A stretch of 64,000 nt of DNA from Bog-473 sp963828825 (GTDB lineage Bacteria > Actinomycetota > Acidimicrobiia > Acidimicrobiales > RAAP-2), in NCBI GenBank assembly GCA_963828825.1, contig CAWHGF010000004.1, positions 806,001-870,000 of the forward strand. The letters run 5' to 3'. The translations under genes and the position numbers were made by a program. Every line of letters starts with the position of its first letter. The stretch's first letter is position 1. This document shows positions 62,016 to 64,000 of this stretch, piece after piece. The notes under the pieces are model-generated. The model worked only from the letters and a program-made list of their open reading frames with translations, did not search any database and was not told the DNA's origin.

Positions 62016-62911
62016 TCCGCCTCGCTCACCGCGGCGAGCACGTCGCGGGCCCGGCAGGTGCCCTTGACGTCGTGCACGCGCACGATGCGGCAGCCCCAGG
62101 CGATACCGAGCGCCGCCGCGCCGATGGAAGCCTGACGCCGCTCGGTGAGCTCCAGATCGAGGACCTCGCCGAGGAAGGTCTTGTTGGAAGCCGAGAGCAG
62201 GAGCGGGTAGCCCAGCGCGGCCAACGTCGACGACGCCCGCAACAGAGCCAGTGACTGCTCGGCCGTCTTGCCGAGGTCGAGGCCCGCATCGAGCACGATC
62301 CGCTCGGCGGGCATGCCGACCGCGCGCGCACCGGCGGCACGTTCGGCGAGGAACCGGGCCACGTCAGCCACCACGTCGTCGTAGTGCGGGTCGGGATCGG
62401 CCACCCGCGGGGCGAGGCGGATGTGCGTGATGACGACGGCGGCATGGTGCTCGGCCGCCGCCACCGCGTAGTCGGGGTCGGAAAGGCCGCTGATGTCGTT
62501 GCCCATCACCGCGCCCTCCGCATAGGAAGCGCGTGCGACCGAGGCGCGCCACGTGTCGACCGAGACCGCTGTGTCGAAGCGCGCCACCAGGCCGGCGACG
62601 ACCGGGACGACGCGGTCGAGCTCCTCGGGCTCGGCGACCTCGGGCCCGGGTCCCGCCTTGACCCCGCCGATATCGAGGATGTCCGCCCCGTCGGCCACCA
62701 ATTGCTCGGCCCGCCGGTACAGCCTGTCGAGCTCGAAGGTGGCGCCCTTGTCGTAGAAGGAGTCCGGGGTGCGGTTGAGGATGCCCATCACGAGCGCCCG
62801 GTGGGTGAGGTCGTAGCGGCGGCCGCCGAGGTCGAGCAGCGGGGCGAGCTCGGTCGTGGTGCCGGTCGTCGTGGTGCCGGTCGTCGGCGTCCCGGTGGCC
62901 GGCGGGGCCAT
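62012..62911 (-). CDS. Dihydropteroate-synthase family protein, FolP2 type
   Basis: 299 residues from ATG 62911. TIM-barrel motifs: ALVMGILNRTPDSFYDKGAT, GADILDIGGVKAGPGPEV, VSVDTWRASVARASYAEGA, GNDISGLSDPDYAVAA, LLLSASNKTFLGEVL. 'DIGGVKAGPG' is the mark of the actinobacterial FolP2 branch; in mycobacteria FolP2 is reported to lack dihydropteroate synthase activity, so folate synthesis should not be assumed. The N-terminus has a Thr/Gly-rich repeat (PTTGTTTTGTTTE) from a tandem DNA repeat. Coupled to the thioredoxin gene (TGATG) and holA (GTGA). Confidence 0.88.
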   Translation of the reverse strand: MAPPATGTPTTGTTTTGTTTELAPLLDLGGRRYDLTHRALVMGILNRTPDSFYDKGATFELDRLYRRAEQLVADGADILDIGGVKAGPGPEVAEPEELDRVVPVVAGLVARFDTAVSVDTWRASVARASYAEGAVMGNDISGLSDPDYAVAAAEHHAAVVITHIRLAPRVADPDPHYDDVVADVARFLAERAAGARAVGMPAERIVLDAGLDLGKTAEQSLALLRASSTLAALGYPLLLSASNKTFLGEVLDLELTERRQASIGAAALGIAWGCRIVRVHDVKGTCRARDVLAAVSEAE

Positions 62912-63624
62912 CAGTACAGGCGCGCGGTCAACGCCCGCCGGTACTCCTTGGTGCGCGGGTCGTCGGCACCCATGGCCTCCAGCAGATCCACGAACTCCTG
63001 GCGGGCGGCGTCGTCGTCGTGCACCCGGTCCAGCAGCTCGTTGAGCTTGGTCTCGATCTCCTCGCGGCCCGTACCCGACACATCGACCCCCGCTTCGAGC
63101 AGGCGGGCCTCGGCGGCCAGCACCCGGCCCGCCTCGGTCTCGGGCAGGCGCTGCAGCAGGGCGAGCGCGTCCGCCGCCTCGCCGCGGTCGATCAGGATGC
63201 GGGCGAGACCCTCGGTGGCCGCCGCGTGATCCGGCTCGAGTTCGAGGGCCCGGCGCAAGGATGTCTCGTCGCCCGCGGCGGCGAGGGTGTCCGCCTCGCT
63301 CGGCGCGGGCGCCAGCCGCTGGACGAAGGCGGTGATCTGCGCCTCGGGCACCGCGCCGATGAACTGGTCCACCACCTGGCCCTCGCGAATGGCGAAGACC
63401 GCCGGGATGGATTGCACGTTGAAGGCCCGTGCCACCGCCGGGTTGTCGTCGACGTTGACCTTGGCCAGCTCGACCGCGCCACCGGTGTCGGCCACGGCCT
63501 TCTCGATCATGGGTCCGAGGGTCTTGCAGGGTCCGCACCACGGGGCCCAGAGGTCCACGACCACCGGCACGGCTGCACTGCGGTCGATCACCTCGGCCTG
63601 GAATGTCTGGTCTGTGACGTCCAT
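62911..63624 (-). CDS. Thioredoxin-TPR co-chaperone-like protein (CnoX/YbbN type)
   Basis: 237 residues from ATG 63624. Thioredoxin domain with intact CGPC (VVVDLWAPWCGPCKTLGPMI), then VNVDDNPAVARAFNVQSIPA with the cis-Pro. After residue ~110 come tetratricopeptide-like helices (DETSLRRALELEPDHAAATE; LARILIDRGEAADALALLQR) and the C-terminal KLNELLDRVHDDDAARQEFV. This domain order is that of CnoX, a holdase that protects proteins from oxidation. First gene of the folP2-holA run. Confidence 0.93.
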   Translation of the reverse strand: MDVTDQTFQAEVIDRSAAVPVVVDLWAPWCGPCKTLGPMIEKAVADTGGAVELAKVNVDDNPAVARAFNVQSIPAVFAIREGQVVDQFIGAVPEAQITAFVQRLAPAPSEADTLAAAGDETSLRRALELEPDHAAATEGLARILIDRGEAADALALLQRLPETEAGRVLAAEARLLEAGVDVSGTGREEIETKLNELLDRVHDDDAARQEFVDLLEAMGADDPRTKEYRRALTARLY

Positions 63625-63767
63625 CGGCCAAGACGCTAATGGCTGTTCCGGGCGGGAACGACGCCCCACGTGGATACAGGGGCAACCAGCAGGGCGGTCG
63701 GTTCAGAGTGGCCGCTGAAGACCGTGGTGTCCGACCGGGTGACACGGCACCGATTAGCGTCGTTCGC

Positions 63768-64000
63768 GTGTCGCAGGCACCCGAGGGCATTCACCAGACC
63801 GAGGTCACGGAGTGGATGGTGGCCCACCTTCCCGAGATCAGCACACCGCTCACTTTCACCCTGATCGCAGGTGGCCGCTCCAACCTCACCTATCGTGTGG
63901 AGGACACGGAGGGACGGGCCTGGGCCCTGCGCCGGCCCCCGTTGCACCACGTGCTGCCCACGGCACACGACATGTCCCGCGAGTACCGGCTGATGCACTC
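63768..64000 (+). CDS. Phosphotransferase-family protein (3' partial)
   Basis: GTG 63768 opens a frame that runs off the window: TEVTEWMVAHLPEISTPLTF, LIAGGRSNLTYRVEDTEGRA and WALRRPPLHHVLPTAHDMSR, then EYRLMHS. This is the N-lobe of the APH-like family commonly found next to acyl-CoA dehydrogenases in actinobacteria (ACAD10/11 kinase part); 'G-G-x-S-N-L-T-Y' is the nucleotide loop and the following R-R-P-P carries the strand basic residue. Catalytic loop lies outside the window. Divergent from the thioredoxin gene. Confidence 0.85.
   Translation, partial: MSQAPEGIHQTEVTEWMVAHLPEISTPLTFTLIAGGRSNLTYRVEDTEGRAWALRRPPLHHVLPTAHDMSREYRLMH

Overview
The window is high-GC bacterial DNA, most likely from an uncultured actinobacterium of the class Acidimicrobiia. 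The order of core genes (rpoD-dnaG-ppdK; glyS-hemW-recO-uppS; era-corC-ybeY-phoH-HIT-rsmE-dnaJ-hrcA-lepA / rpsT), the many GTG starts and 1-4 nt start/stop overlaps, a CIRCE box before hrcA, and secreted proteins with 'WLVAADGGIF'-type repeats all fit. The taxon is inferred from gene content; there is no rRNA in the window.

Layout. (1) 1-3.5 kb: the end of a peptide-type ABC importer (double ATPase, cut by the window edge, then its binding protein). (2) 3.5-23.4 kb: an accessory zone of short, mostly unrelated genes with many broken ones: a truncated MarR regulator, an AlkA-type glycosylase divergent from an isochorismatase-fold hydrolase, a frameshifted secreted GH16 glucanase, an Ig-like repeat protein, small alpha-beta barrel proteins, a glutamic (G1) peptidase, a phosphotransferase and a decayed IS110. 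From 13.6 to 23.4 kb this zone is bounded by two outward-facing integrase remnants, one beside the 3' half of a tRNA-Lys and one beside an intact tRNA-Asn. Just inside the left edge is a compact HTH/Clp-N gene pair with two matching 18-bp operators laid over a promoter that predicts a leaderless mRNA. (3) 23.5-52.7 kb: core genes for replication, transcription, tRNA charging, haem insertion, repair, ribosome maturation and heat shock. Three accessory insertions sit here: a MarR-flanked DrrAB-type exporter, a hemerythrin gene, and a nickel transporter/Fur/methyltransferase module lying between a broken copy of the dinG 5' end and the intact dinG. (4) 52.9-60.4 kb: an accessory cluster between rpsT and holA with a glutamate-cysteine-ligase-like (GCS2) domain fused to a circularly permuted ATP-grasp, an amidotransferase of the N-acetylglutaminylglutamine-amide type, an S9 peptidase and a convergent M20 amidohydrolase. 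This is my best candidate for an incompletely described pathway, probably making and recycling an amidated peptide-like metabolite. (5) 60.5-64 kb: VOC protein, holA, a folP2-type gene, a thioredoxin-TPR protein, and the start of a phosphotransferase.

Caution: single-base frameshifts occur in essential genes (dnaG, holA) as well as in accessory ones. Some 'pseudogenes' here may therefore be sequence or assembly indels rather than real decay; affected entries say so.
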